18,120 nucleotides of DNA from BOG-908 sp964244615 (GCA_964244615.1 CAXTJP010000054.1:1-18120); one strand, 5' to 3'; shown: positions 7,631 to 15,381, counted from the first letter of the stretch. Notes: generated by a model not told the origin, from the sequence alone. Translations and numbers: made by a program.

Positions 7631-7639
7631 AACGTCCAA
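7621..7639. repeat. Perfect 8-bp inverted repeat at radical SAM stop codon
   Basis: TTGGACGT-GAA-ACGTCCAA is a perfect 8-bp stem with a 3-nt loop, and the TGA stop of the radical SAM gene (7628-7630) lies across the left arm and loop. No T-run follows, so it is a weak intrinsic terminator candidate. A mRNA-end hairpin or protein-binding palindrome is equally possible. Confidence 0.6.
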
Positions 7640-7764
7640 GCTGACGCGTCGGCCGGCGGCCGAGGCGCGGACGTCGTTCTTGACCGGCCCGTGGTCCCGG
7701 GACAAACCACCATGGCGCTGCGCTGCCGGCGCACCGGCCGTGCGCAGCGTGCAAGGCAGGCCGC

Positions 7765-7848
7765 AGGAGGTTTCCGTTGAACGACCGACGACCTGTTGGC
7801 GGAAAAGCGCGCGAATTGTATCGAAGGCTGCCGACATGGCGGGCCTAG
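7765..7848 (+). other. Strong Shine-Dalgarno with 23-codon TTG-started reading frame
   Basis: AGGAGG (7765-7770) is a near-perfect ribosome site, 6 nt before TTG at 7777. That frame runs 23 codons (first residues MNDRRPVGGKARELYRRL) to a TAG at 7846-7848, overlapping the glycosyltransferase ATG at 7836 in another frame. It could be a translated leader that couples to the glycosyltransferase, or the true N-terminus of that protein separated by a frameshift. The peptide has no recognisable family. Confidence 0.4.
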
Positions 7849-9122
7849 GCCTCGTCAGGCGGCTGCCGACGCCGCTTCGGCGCGTCGTCATCCAGGGTGT
7901 CGGCTGGCTGCGCGGGGTGCTGGAACAGCGCGCGACGGACGAGGCGGTCAACTCGGCCAATCTGCGTCTGCTGGCAAAGCTTCCCCGGCGCTCGGGCCGT
8001 CGCCACGTGGGCCGGCGCGTGGTCGTGGCCGGGTTGTTCGGCGCCCGCTGCGGCCTGCAGCGGGGTGCCGACCTCATGGTGCTCGACCTGCGCGCCAACG
8101 GGGTCGAGGTGCTGGCCTTCGACTTCACCGCGGCACTGGACGTGACGGTCAACATCGGCACGACGGCGACGAGCGACGTGGCGCGGGTGCTGGCCTGGCA
8201 GCCCACCGACCTGATCATCCACATGAACCCGCCGCTTTTCGCACGCGTGCTGGCGCTGTTCCCGACCGCTTTTCTCTCCGCCACCACCGTGATCGGCTAC
8301 TGGGTGTGGGAGTTGACCGTCGTTCCCTCGACCTGGGGCGAGTGCGCCAGGTTCGTCGACGAGATCTGGACCCCCTCGCCGTTCGTGGCCGAGGCCATCG
8401 CGGCCGGCGTGGCCGACCTGCCGGGCGCCGTCCGCGTGGTGCCCCATGCGGTGGACCGCGACCCGATGCGTGCACTGCCCGAGCGGGAACGGACCGTCCT
8501 GCGCGCCGGCTTCGGCCTGGGCGAGGACTGCTTCGTCGTCGGCACCTCGTTCTCGTTCGAATCGAACTACGCGCGCAAAAATCCCTGCGCCGCGATCGAG
8601 GCGTTCCGCCTCGCGTTTCGCGGCGGCGAACAGGCGCGGCTGATCATACGCTGCAATGATACACGCAAGTTCGCCCGGCTGTTCGACCACCTCGTCAGCT
8701 TCGCCGGCGACGACCCGCGCATCCTGATCTGGGACACCGGCCGCGTACCCTGTGCGATCCGCCAGTTCTACGGCCTGATCGACCTGTACATCTCGCTGCA
8801 CCGGAGCGAAGGCTACGGGCTGAACATGGCCGAGGCGGCGCAAGCGGGCGTGCGGGTGCTGGCGACCGATTGGGGATTGGCGCCGGACATCGCCCAGCGG
8901 CCGGAACTGCGCACCGTCGGCTCACGCCTGGTGGTGCCGCTCGACAGCCAGCGTTTCTACGAAAGCTTCCCGGGCGGGCTGTGGGCAGAGCCCGATCTCA
9001 GCGATGCGGCCTCGGCGCTGGCCGAGGCGCATGCGGGCTGGCTTGACCGCAGCCCGGTCCAGACCGGCAGGCCGCAGGGTCGGGGCACGTCGTCCGCCAC
9101 GGTCGTCGCGGCGGGGTCTTAG
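7836..9122 (+). CDS. GT4-type glycosyltransferase
   Basis: 428 aa from ATG 7836, preceded by GAAGG (7823-7827) at 8-nt spacing. It has the GT-B layout. The N-terminal half contains a Rossmann-like stretch (VVVAGLFGARCGLQRGAD), then GYWVWELTVVP and DEIWTPSPFVAEAI (about residues 170-186), typical of GT4 acceptor/linker regions. The C-terminal half has VVGTSFSFESNYARKNP and LHRSEGYGLNMAEAAQAGVR, where E-GYGLNMA-E (about 324-332) is the EX7E motif of retaining GT4 enzymes. It likely transfers a sugar from a nucleotide donor; the acceptor is unknown. The frame is open upstream of the ATG to 7605, but that part overlaps the previous gene's end and looks like shadow. It lies 205 bp after the radical SAM gene and ends at the double-hairpin element. 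Confidence 0.85.
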   Translation: MAGLGLVRRLPTPLRRVVIQGVGWLRGVLEQRATDEAVNSANLRLLAKLPRRSGRRHVGRRVVVAGLFGARCGLQRGADLMVLDLRANGVEVLAFDFTAALDVTVNIGTTATSDVARVLAWQPTDLIIHMNPPLFARVLALFPTAFLSATTVIGYWVWELTVVPSTWGECARFVDEIWTPSPFVAEAIAAGVADLPGAVRVVPHAVDRDPMRALPERERTVLRAGFGLGEDCFVVGTSFSFESNYARKNPCAAIEAFRLAFRGGEQARLIIRCNDTRKFARLFDHLVSFAGDDPRILIWDTGRVPCAIRQFYGLIDLYISLHRSEGYGLNMAEAAQAGVRVLATDWGLAPDIAQRPELRTVGSRLVVPLDSQRFYESFPGGLWAEPDLSDAASALAEAHAGWLDRSPVQTGRPQGRGTSSATVVAAGS

Positions 9123-9167
9123 AGCATGATGCGGCCGGACGCGGTAAGCCGCCGGATAAACATGCTC
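9122..9167. repeat. First hairpin of alphaproteobacterial double-palindrome element
   Basis: GAGCATG (9122-9128) pairs with CATGCTC (9161-9167). The interior GCGGC...GCCGCC can add further stem. The motif order matches the GAGCATGAT...ATCATGCTC half of a widespread alphaproteobacterial intergenic repeat, from memory of such genomes. It begins at the last base of the glycosyltransferase stop codon. Confidence 0.6.
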
Positions 9168-9183
9168 GACGAAACGAAAAGCC

Positions 9184-9234
9184 AGAGCGGGATGCGCCCG
9201 GCCGCGCCGGCTCAAGGACAACGCATTCCGCTCT
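9184..9234. terminator. Second hairpin, likely bidirectional terminator
   Basis: AGAGCGGGATGCG (9184-9196) pairs with CGCATTCCGCTCT (9222-9234): 12 of 13 positions are Watson-Crick and one is G-U. The loop of 25 nt contains a secondary GCCGG/CCGGC stem. It lies between converging genes, 4 nt from the stop of the membrane methyltransferase, so termination from either side is plausible, although no T-tract is present. Confidence 0.6.
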
Positions 9235-9237
9235 AGC

Positions 9238-9828
9238 CTACCGCCAGGGCCGATCGGCGGAAGCGCGTCGGTCGTGCCACAGCCTCGGCATGAACATTCC
9301 GGTTCGCGCGTGGTAGGCTCGGTAGTCGTCCGCCAGGCCGGAGCGGATGAACTTGCCTTCCTCGTAACGGGCGGCCACCCAGTAGAGCGCCCCGATCAGC
9401 GCCATGACGGGCCAGCCGATCGCGTCGTCGGTCGCGAGCGCGGTGCCGACCCAGAAGAGCATGTAGCTGGTGTAGAACGGATGCCGGACCCAGCGATACG
9501 GGCCACCGTCGAACAGGGTGCGCGGCGCGTCGCCGGTAAAGGCGAGCGTCGGCGGCGTTGCCTTCGTGTGCCGCACCGCCCAGGCCCAGCCGGCCATGGA
9601 GGCCGCAAACAGCACCGGCGAGAGCATCCAGGCCCGCGAGAGCGGCTCGACGCCGAGGCGCCAGACGAACAGCACGAAGACCATCCAGCTGACCAGGGAG
9701 ATCACCCAGGCGCCGGACGCCCCGGCCCCGTGCCACACGAAGTGACGAAGCGTGCCCCAGGTGAAGCACCCGAAAGCGGCGGCGGCCGACACCGCGAGCA
9801 GCAGGACCTCCAAGTTCCGCGCGCTCAT
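9238..9828 (-). CDS. Isoprenylcysteine carboxyl methyltransferase / PEMT-family membrane protein
   Basis: 196 aa from the ATG at 9828. The longer frame upstream to 10068 has no family sequence. Hydrophobic segments are at about 5-25, 35-60, 68-85 and 120-150, consistent with an integral membrane protein. The family signature is GGPYRWVRHPFYTSYMLFWV (about 109-128; the RHP box) and the C-terminal EEGKFIRSGLADDYRAYHAR (about 156-175; glutamate region plus YxxY segment). Members methylate isoprenylated cysteines, phospholipids or other small hydrophobic molecules with SAM. In bacteria the substrates are mostly unknown. It is converging with the glycosyltransferase and separated from it only by the hairpin element; no operon partner is visible. 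Confidence 0.85.
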   Translation of the reverse strand: MSARNLEVLLLAVSAAAAFGCFTWGTLRHFVWHGAGASGAWVISLVSWMVFVLFVWRLGVEPLSRAWMLSPVLFAASMAGWAWAVRHTKATPPTLAFTGDAPRTLFDGGPYRWVRHPFYTSYMLFWVGTALATDDAIGWPVMALIGALYWVAARYEEGKFIRSGLADDYRAYHARTGMFMPRLWHDRRASADRPWR

Positions 9829-10027
9829 GCGGCTGCTGCCCTGGCAGGCGACGGATCGCTCGCCGGCGCCTTCATGGGCGGATGCCCCGCCGCTGACGCA
9901 GCCTTGACGGAACGACGCGATCAAGGAGCATGTCGGCCTCGCTGATTGCTCGCGACATCGCGGGTGTTGCGTGCCGGGGTTGCCCTGTACAACGTTGGCA
10001 CAACCAACAGCAAGAAACGGACCGTTC
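9829..10027. other. Non-coding stretch upstream of decayed RND remnant
   Basis: About 200 bp without a gene. A small inverted repeat GTTGG-CACAA-CCAAC type (9994-9998 with 10004-10008) lies just upstream of the RND adaptor remnant and could be what remains of an operator. Nothing else was recognised. Confidence 0.3.
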
Positions 10028-10264
10028 ATGCGTGGCCTCGCGACCAGCCTGGTCATGCTCAGCCTCATCCGGTTCCAAGCCTAGGCCAACGACCCGATGC
10101 GACCGGTCCGTGTCGCCACCGTCCACTGCGCACAAGCGATCCGGGCGGAAGTGTTTTCCGGGTCGGTTCACGCGCATGTCCAGGCGGATTTGGGGTTCCG
10201 GGTCGGCGGCAAGGTGGTCAGCACCGTGGCGCTGACCAGGCCACCCATGATCGCCGCCGCGTGA
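10028..10264 (+). pseudogene. Remnant of RND efflux periplasmic adaptor (AcrA/MFP type)
   Basis: The frame opens at ATG 10028 with an export-signal-like segment (MRGLATSLVMLSLI), meets an in-frame TAG at 10082-10084 where the lipoprotein cleavage region should lie, and then continues with MRPVRVATVHCAQA and SGSVHAHVQADLGFRVGGKV. This matches the N-terminal part of membrane fusion proteins (RPVRxxxV ... SGxVxAxxxADLGFRVGGKV). The family similarity stops near 10218 and the frame ends at TGA 10262, so about 80% of a normal adaptor (about 370 aa) is absent. It is broken by both a stop and a truncation. Functional adaptors act in the periplasm with an RND permease; this one cannot. Confidence 0.7.
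10213..10260 (-). pseudogene. Scrap of RND permease C-terminal membrane segment, antisense
   Basis: Read on the minus strand, these 48 bases give AAAIMGGLVSATVLTT, which resembles the conserved GGLxSxTxLTL turn before the last membrane helix of RND pumps. No flanking RND sequence continues in frame on either side. It directly abuts the truncated adaptor remnant that is on the other strand, indicating a rearranged junction. The match is short, so this is suggestive only. Confidence 0.4.
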
Positions 10265-10384
10265 GGGGGCGCATCGTGCGGACGAGGCCGACTGCCGTTG
10301 CGCCGAGCCGAACCAGCCTGCAACCTCGAGACAGTCCATCACCGCAACGTGACACGAGCTGCGCGACAGGCCGAAGCCGGCGCT

Positions 10385-10708
10385 TCAGGCGCCGAGCACC
10401 GCTCCGGTCATCACCTGCAACAACCTTTGTCGGCTCTTGCTGACAAGGCGCGCTGGTTCCGATAACGCACCAATCGCCGGTATGAGATCGTCGGCCTGCC
10501 TGGCAAGATGCCACCAGCTCGCAAGCACTTCATCCCACGCCGTGTGGAACGCGTGGTCGACGTCTCCATCGGCAGCCGCATGAAGATCCTCGAACAGCAG
10601 CGCTTTTTGCTCAAGCGCCACCATCGTCTCTGCAATGCACAAGAGGTTTTCGTAGTTGCTCGGTCCGATTGTGACCATTCGAGCACCCAGATGGCGTTGT
10701 GCAGACAT
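10385..10708 (-). CDS. Hypothetical 107-aa helical protein
   Basis: No family is recognised. The frame opens upstream to 10960, but the ATG at 10708 has a good ribosome site (GGAGAA at 10717-10722, 8 nt upstream), so the short form is chosen. The protein (beginning MSAQRHLGARMVTIGPSNYE) is rich in Ala, Leu and Glu and probably helical, with ETMVALEQKALLFEDLHAAA and a DEVLASWWHLARQADDL segment. No signal peptide, membrane helix or cysteine pair stands out. It lies in a sparse region between a decayed RND remnant and the FeeM-like gene, and is divergent from the latter. Confidence 0.5.
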   Translation of the reverse strand: MSAQRHLGARMVTIGPSNYENLLCIAETMVALEQKALLFEDLHAAADGDVDHAFHTAWDEVLASWWHLARQADDLIPAIGALSEPARLVSKSRQRLLQVMTGAVLGA

Positions 10709-11162
10709 ACGCGGCTTCTCCGATGACGTCCATACACGATTGACGACATACTGGTGTATGCCGACAGCACTGCCGAACAATGCGCAAGCAGCATGCAGAC
10801 GTTGCAATCGTGGTCGCGGTCGACGCGCAGTCTGCCGCAAGACGCCACGGAGTTTCGCGCTTTGCTCCAAATAAATCCCTTTACGCCACGCAATTGGTCG
10901 CCAATCGGTGAATGCGTCCACTTGCCGGGCCGGCACCGGAACACCGCTGACGGGCTTCAAGTCGGTTGTATACGAGTGTGGCTTACGCTCGAACTATAGT
11001 GCATCAAACAGAACTCGATGAAACGAACGACCAATAGAAGCTGGCGGTCGGCAACACTGTTGTCATAAAGCGAGCAACGTCTCACGACGCTTCTGCGTCC
11101 GTCTTGGTCGTCGTTTTTTCGAAACTGTCTGACTATTTTTATCCAGCAAAGGATAATGCCCC
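10709..11162. promoter_or_regulatory. Long divergent intergenic region before FeeM-like gene
   Basis: 454 bp with visibly lower GC than the left operon and no convincing gene. Both divergent promoters should be here. AAAGGA at 11148-11153 is the ribosome site for GTG 11163. No clear promoter box was recognised with confidence. Confidence 0.35.
11084..11119 (+). terminator. Possible hairpin with T-run in leader of FeeM-like gene
   Basis: ACGACG (11084-11089) can pair with CGTCGT (11109-11114), followed by TTTTTT (11114-11119). A tight alternative hairpin GACGC-TTCT-GCGTC (11086-11099) competes with it. Lying 44 nt before the next start codon, it could end an upstream transcript or act as a leader attenuator. 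Confidence 0.3.
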
Positions 11163-11909
11163 GTGAACGTCACGCCAAACATCGCCGACATCCAGCGCCA
11201 GGCAACGCCGAACGGCACGCTGTCGCCTCACCCGGCGCGAGAGCGGAAAAGCACAGCCGGCCTGACCGCCCGGCTGGCCCTGGATGAGCGCACCAGGCGG
11301 GATGCCTACCGGCTACGCCACCTGTGCTATCACGCGAACGGACATATCGACGCCCGCGACGATGGTGAGTTCAGCGATCGGTTCGACCGCGTTGGCGCCA
11401 ACCGGACAGTGGTGATCTACGAGGGCGAAAGGCCGATCGCGTCGGTTCGCGTGTGCTGCGCCGACCCCTCGTCCACGGATCCTGCAACGACAGACCTGCC
11501 GCTGGCGCAGGTCTTCCCCGACGAGATCGCGACTCTTCGCCGCACGGCACCCAAGATCCTCGAATTGAACCGACTGGTCCGACACCCGGATTACGCCCAT
11601 AACCAGGGGCTGGTATTCATCCTTTTTCGGATGGCGGATTTCCTCATCCGCTCGCACGACCCGGACATGGTCGCGTCCTGTGTTCGCACCAATCATGTAG
11701 GCTTCTACAAGCGGATGCGGTTCGAGTACGTTGCAGGACCGAAGTTGTACACCGGCCTGAACTTCACGACCAACCTGCTCGTCTGCCGCAAATCCGTGTC
11801 GGACGAGGTCAGGCGGTCGGTTCCGGTCCTGCAGATCGATCAGCAGGCCGGCCAACGCTATCGGGGGATGCTGGACGGCCAGGCAATTGCTGTCTTCGAC
11901 GACGACTGA
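11163..11909 (+). CDS. FeeM-like N-acyl amino acid synthase / autoinducer-synthase-fold acyltransferase
   Basis: 248 aa starting at GTG 11163 with AAAGGA 9 nt upstream; a nearby ATG at 11156 is out of frame. The fold signature of the GNAT/LuxI-like acyl synthases is visible: DAYRLRHLCYHANGHID (about 48-64), EGERPIASVRVCCAD (about 87-101), FPDEI...ILELNRLVRHPDY (about 119-144) and the C-terminal ASCVRTNHVGFYKRMRFEYV. FeeM-type enzymes join an acyl chain from acyl-ACP to an amino acid; related proteins are linked to exosortase systems or to quorum signals. Which product is made here is unknown. The N-terminal 35 residues are hydrophilic and variable. The next gene on the same strand is a GGDEF/EAL protein 144 bp downstream. 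Confidence 0.75.
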   Translation: MNVTPNIADIQRQATPNGTLSPHPARERKSTAGLTARLALDERTRRDAYRLRHLCYHANGHIDARDDGEFSDRFDRVGANRTVVIYEGERPIASVRVCCADPSSTDPATTDLPLAQVFPDEIATLRRTAPKILELNRLVRHPDYAHNQGLVFILFRMADFLIRSHDPDMVASCVRTNHVGFYKRMRFEYVAGPKLYTGLNFTTNLLVCRKSVSDEVRRSVPVLQIDQQAGQRYRGMLDGQAIAVFDDD

Positions 11910-12053
11910 GCGCCAGCGGAAGGGCATTCGACCCGCAGCGGCCCGCGCAAGAAGGAACCTCCGATCGGCGGGGGTGCCACCAGTGCACGGAATTTGCCCA
12001 TTGCCTACGCCCTATGCAAGCCTTCAGCGTATTGTTAAACAATCCGCAACCAG

Positions 12054-14543
12054 TTGAGCGTGATACAACTCGCCTTGGAAGCAAAGTCTCCTTCTTGGAC
12101 CGGACCGTCGCTCTTGAACATCAACCCATGGCGGATAGGTAGGTTTCTACTCAGGTCATGTTCGCTATCTCATCTCTCGTACGAGAACGCGAAGCGGGTT
12201 CGCATCGAACAGGTCAATTCCCTGAGCCTGTTGATTGCCGTCATGTCGCTGATGGGGTTGGGCACGGTCGGACTGATCGCCTACGAGTTTCGCGAAATCG
12301 AGCAGGCAAACCAGGCCGTAGCCTGGTCCAGCGTCTCCATCGTCACCTGCTACCTTGCTCTCCTGGTCCTGAGCGCGCGTTGGATTTCCGACGGGAAGCG
12401 CGCGGCAGTCCGCAACGCCGGCACGGCGCTGCGCCAGTTCGTGGTTGCCTGCTTCGCCCTGGGGACGTCCTGGGGATGTCTGTTTACGCAGCTTCTCTGG
12501 CTCGCCCAGGACGACAAGCGCAACCTCCTCTACGGGCTGGTCATCGGCCTGGTCTCGTCGGGAGCCCTGGTTGCCCCGGCCTCGGTCGCGGTCGCCTTCT
12601 GGCTTCCGACCACGATAGCGGGCTTCGTCGCCTCGGTCTTCGTGTCAGATACCCAGGACATCAGTACGGCGGTGCTTCTGCTCGGCTACACGACGATGAC
12701 GCTGTTCTGCATCGTCTACCTCAACCGGGCACTCATCAAGCGCGCCGTCAGCGAGATCGCCGAGCACGACGGCCGCGAGCTGATCGGCATTCTCCTCAAC
12801 GATTTCGAGGAATCGGCCTGTGACTGGCTGTGGGAGACCGATGGCTTCGGCCGCCTGACCTACGTGTCGGACCGCTTCGCCCAAGTCGTAGGCGTAAGCT
12901 CGAAGCTGCTGGAAAAGTCCGACTTCCTGGCGCTGCTGGGGGGCGTCGGTGCGAGTTCGGCAGACGAGCGCGTACTCCAGCCCCGTCGAACCGCAAGCCT
13001 CGCCTCACTGATGGCCAGGCACGAATCCTTCCGCGACGTGGAAGTCTCGCTGGTGGTCGGCACCGGACCTGTGTGGTGGACGCTGACCGGCAAGCCCCGC
13101 TTTTCCGCCCAGAACGTGTTCGAGGGCTATCGAGGCGTGGGCTCGGACGTGACCCAGGAGCGAACGGCCAGGAACCAGGCCCGTTTCCTGGCACAGTACG
13201 ACGAGCTGACCGGCCTTGCGAACCGCCGCCTTTTCCATGACACGCTCAACGATCTGTTCAGCCGCCCCGGATCGCCAACGATCGGCGTCCTCTACCTCGA
13301 CCTCGACCGGTTCAAGGGCATCAACGACAAGTTCGGGCACGTAACCGGCGACAAGCTCCTCGCCGAGGTTGCGCGCCGCCTCAAGCAGCTGGTGGCGTCT
13401 CCGTCGCTATGCGCGCGGCTTGGGGGAGACGAGTTCGCCATCGTCGTCGAGGATTTCTCCCAGAGCGACATCGAGAGCCTCGCTGGCGAAATCGTGGCTG
13501 CCATCGCGACCCCCTTCGACATCGAGAACCTTCATTTTCAGATCGGGGTGAGCATCGGCATGGCGCTCGCCTCGGCCGGCAGATCCTCGGGCGACGAGAT
13601 GCTGCGCAATGCCGACCTGGCGCTCTACCAGGCCAAGGCGAACGGGCGCGGACAGGCCCACCTGTACGACCACGTGCTGCAGGACCGGGACACACGCCGC
13701 GACTATCTGCAGACCGCCCTGCTCGGCGCCGTGGACCGGAACGAGCTGAGCCTCGAGTTCCAGCCCATCTTCAACCTCGCAACCCTGGGCTTGATCGGAC
13801 TGGAAGCCCTGCTGCGCTGGGAATGCCGGCCCTACGGCGCAATCGGGCCAGACGAGTTCATCCCGCTCGCCGAGTCATGCGGCGTGATCGAAATCCTGGG
13901 AGAATGGGCGTTCAACCAGGCCTGCTACGAGGGCAGGAACCTGCCGGCTTCGGTTCGCCTGGCGGTGAACGTGTCGCCGCTGCAACTCGGCGGAGCACGG
14001 CTGGCCGCCTGCCTGCGCCGCCTGCTGACTACCAGCACCACCCTGGCGCCAAGCCAGCTCGACCTTGAGATCACGGAGACGGCGTTTTTCGAAATGACGA
14101 CCCAGTCCGTCGACCTGCTGCACGACATACGAAAGTCGGGCATACGCGTCACGCTCGACGACTTTGGCGCCGGGCAGACTTCGCTCGGCCAGATACGCCG
14201 GTTTCCGTTCGACAGCCTCAAGATCGACCGAAGCTTCGTTCAGGACCTCCCGCACAATCATGCGGCCACGGCGATCGTCCGCTCGCTCAACGCCATGGCG
14301 GCGGAGCTGGGCATCGACACGACCGCGGAGGGGATCGAGACGGCGGAACAACTCCGTGCCACCCGTGCCGTCGGCTGTTCGCATGCCCAGGGCTTCTATC
14401 TCGGCCGGCCGATGTCGATGAAGGATGCGATCGCAACCTTCAACATTCGCGAAACAGCACCGCCCGTGATTCGCGAAACAGCGTCGCCCGTCGCTATGGT
14501 CCGCGTGGACCAGAACACCAAGGTCGCCGACACCGCAGCATAG
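12054..14543 (+). CDS. Membrane PAS-GGDEF-EAL cyclic-di-GMP protein
   Basis: 829 aa from TTG 12054. The exact start is uncertain (GTG 12060 is in frame, and no strong ribosome site is visible). Domains in order: hydrophobic membrane segments at about 55-77, 90-108, 127-150, 160-200 and 205-225; a PAS-like domain at about 255-365 (WLWETDGFGRLTYVSDRF); GGDEF at 380-540 with intact G457-GDEF; EAL at 560-790. EAL catalytic residues are present: E584 (EALLRW), N639, E672 (EITE), D702 and D703, K723, E759, Q779. No RxxD inhibitory site occurs five residues before GGDEF. It can potentially both make and hydrolyse cyclic di-GMP in response to a membrane or PAS signal. The C-terminal tail has a tandem 8-residue repeat. 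Located after the FeeM-like gene; an operon is possible. Confidence 0.93.
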   Translation: MSVIQLALEAKSPSWTGPSLLNINPWRIGRFLLRSCSLSHLSYENAKRVRIEQVNSLSLLIAVMSLMGLGTVGLIAYEFREIEQANQAVAWSSVSIVTCYLALLVLSARWISDGKRAAVRNAGTALRQFVVACFALGTSWGCLFTQLLWLAQDDKRNLLYGLVIGLVSSGALVAPASVAVAFWLPTTIAGFVASVFVSDTQDISTAVLLLGYTTMTLFCIVYLNRALIKRAVSEIAEHDGRELIGILLNDFEESACDWLWETDGFGRLTYVSDRFAQVVGVSSKLLEKSDFLALLGGVGASSADERVLQPRRTASLASLMARHESFRDVEVSLVVGTGPVWWTLTGKPRFSAQNVFEGYRGVGSDVTQERTARNQARFLAQYDELTGLANRRLFHDTLNDLFSRPGSPTIGVLYLDLDRFKGINDKFGHVTGDKLLAEVARRLKQLVASPSLCARLGGDEFAIVVEDFSQSDIESLAGEIVAAIATPFDIENLHFQIGVSIGMALASAGRSSGDEMLRNADLALYQAKANGRGQAHLYDHVLQDRDTRRDYLQTALLGAVDRNELSLEFQPIFNLATLGLIGLEALLRWECRPYGAIGPDEFIPLAESCGVIEILGEWAFNQACYEGRNLPASVRLAVNVSPLQLGGARLAACLRRLLTTSTTLAPSQLDLEITETAFFEMTTQSVDLLHDIRKSGIRVTLDDFGAGQTSLGQIRRFPFDSLKIDRSFVQDLPHNHAATAIVRSLNAMAAELGIDTTAEGIETAEQLRATRAVGCSHAQGFYLGRPMSMKDAIATFNIRETAPPVIRETASPVAMVRVDQNTKVADTAA
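14445..14492 (+). repeat. 24-bp tandem duplication in the 3' end of the GGDEF-EAL gene
   Basis: Two adjacent 24-bp units (14445-14468 and 14469-14492) differ at 3 positions and encode IRETAPPV and IRETASPV. The unit preserves frame and lies in the tail after the EAL domain, so it is probably a neutral recent duplication. Confidence 0.85.
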
Positions 14544-14553
14544 CAAGGGGCTT

Positions 14554-15381
14554 CTAACCGTCACAGCTTAGCTGGTACGAACCATCATCGGTGGCGATCA
14601 CGCGTTGTTCCCGGGCCAGCTTCTGGAGATGCGCCAGCACCGTCTGTCGCGCCGCCAGAACGAGATGCGGTTGCAGCCCGGCATAGAGGGCGGCGACCAG
14701 GCCGTCCGCGGTGGCGCCCGCGCCGCCGGACAGCGCCGCCACGATGGCAGCCTCCCGCGCCGCCCGATGAGCGAGCATGGCGCGCACCAGCGGCAGCGGC
14801 TGGGGCAAAGGCGGGCCGTGGCCGCACAGGTAGAGCTCATCCGGTCGCGCCAGCAACCGGCGCAGGCTGGCCATGTAGTCGGCCATGTCGCCGTCGGGCG
14901 GACTGACGATGCTGGTGGACCAGGACATCACGTGATCGCCGGTGAACAGCACGCCGGTGCCCGACAGAGCGAAACACAGATGGTCCGCCGCATGGCCGGG
15001 CGTGTGAAGGGCGGCAAGCGGGCCCAGCACGGTCCCTTCGGCCAGCGCCAGATCCGGCGCTGGCCGGGCGCCCGAGGGCGCGAACCCGCAAACCGGGGCT
15101 CCGGTCAGGGCCTGCAAGGCCGGCGCCCCGGCCCGATGATCCAGGTGGCCATGGGTCAGGACAATCCTGGCGATGGGACCACAGGCTGCGATGGCGGCGA
15201 GATGGGCCGGGTGGTCGGGGCCGGGATCGATCACCGTCAGGCCGTCCGGACCGTCCACCAGCCAGGTGTTGGTGCCCGTGTAGGTCATCGGACCCGCGTT
15301 GGGCGCCACCATGCGGCGCACGCCGGGATGCACCTCGATCGCCACCAGCCGGGCGGGGTCTGCTTCGCTGAGGAAGGCCAT
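14554..15381 (-). CDS. Metallo-beta-lactamase-fold hydrolase, LACTB2-like
   Basis: 275 aa with a complete metal site: THGHLDH (H77, H79, D81, H82), HTPGH (H130), FTGDH (D149) and GHGPP (H188). The N-terminal NTWLVDGPDGLTVIDPGPDH and the C-terminal part (about 195-270, with AHLQKLAREQRVIATDDGSY) resemble the winged-helix tail of LACTB2-like/beta-lactamase-like 2 hydrolases. Substrate is not determined; family members act on RNA, thioesters or phosphodiesters. The minus-strand ribosome site GGGGGAG lies just before the ATG. It converges with the GGDEF/EAL gene (10-bp gap, no clear terminator) and is divergent from the quinone reductase. Unlike the operon MBL protein near 1353-2174, all metal ligands are intact. 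Confidence 0.88.
   Translation of the reverse strand: MAFLSEADPARLVAIEVHPGVRRMVAPNAGPMTYTGTNTWLVDGPDGLTVIDPGPDHPAHLAAIAACGPIARIVLTHGHLDHRAGAPALQALTGAPVCGFAPSGARPAPDLALAEGTVLGPLAALHTPGHAADHLCFALSGTGVLFTGDHVMSWSTSIVSPPDGDMADYMASLRRLLARPDELYLCGHGPPLPQPLPLVRAMLAHRAAREAAIVAALSGGAGATADGLVAALYAGLQPHLVLAARQTVLAHLQKLAREQRVIATDDGSYQLSCDG

Noticed and set aside
9829..11162. Possible prophage, IS element or CRISPR in the sparse region
   Set aside because: No transposase, integrase, direct-repeat array or terminal inverted repeats could be seen; only RND remnants and one short frame.
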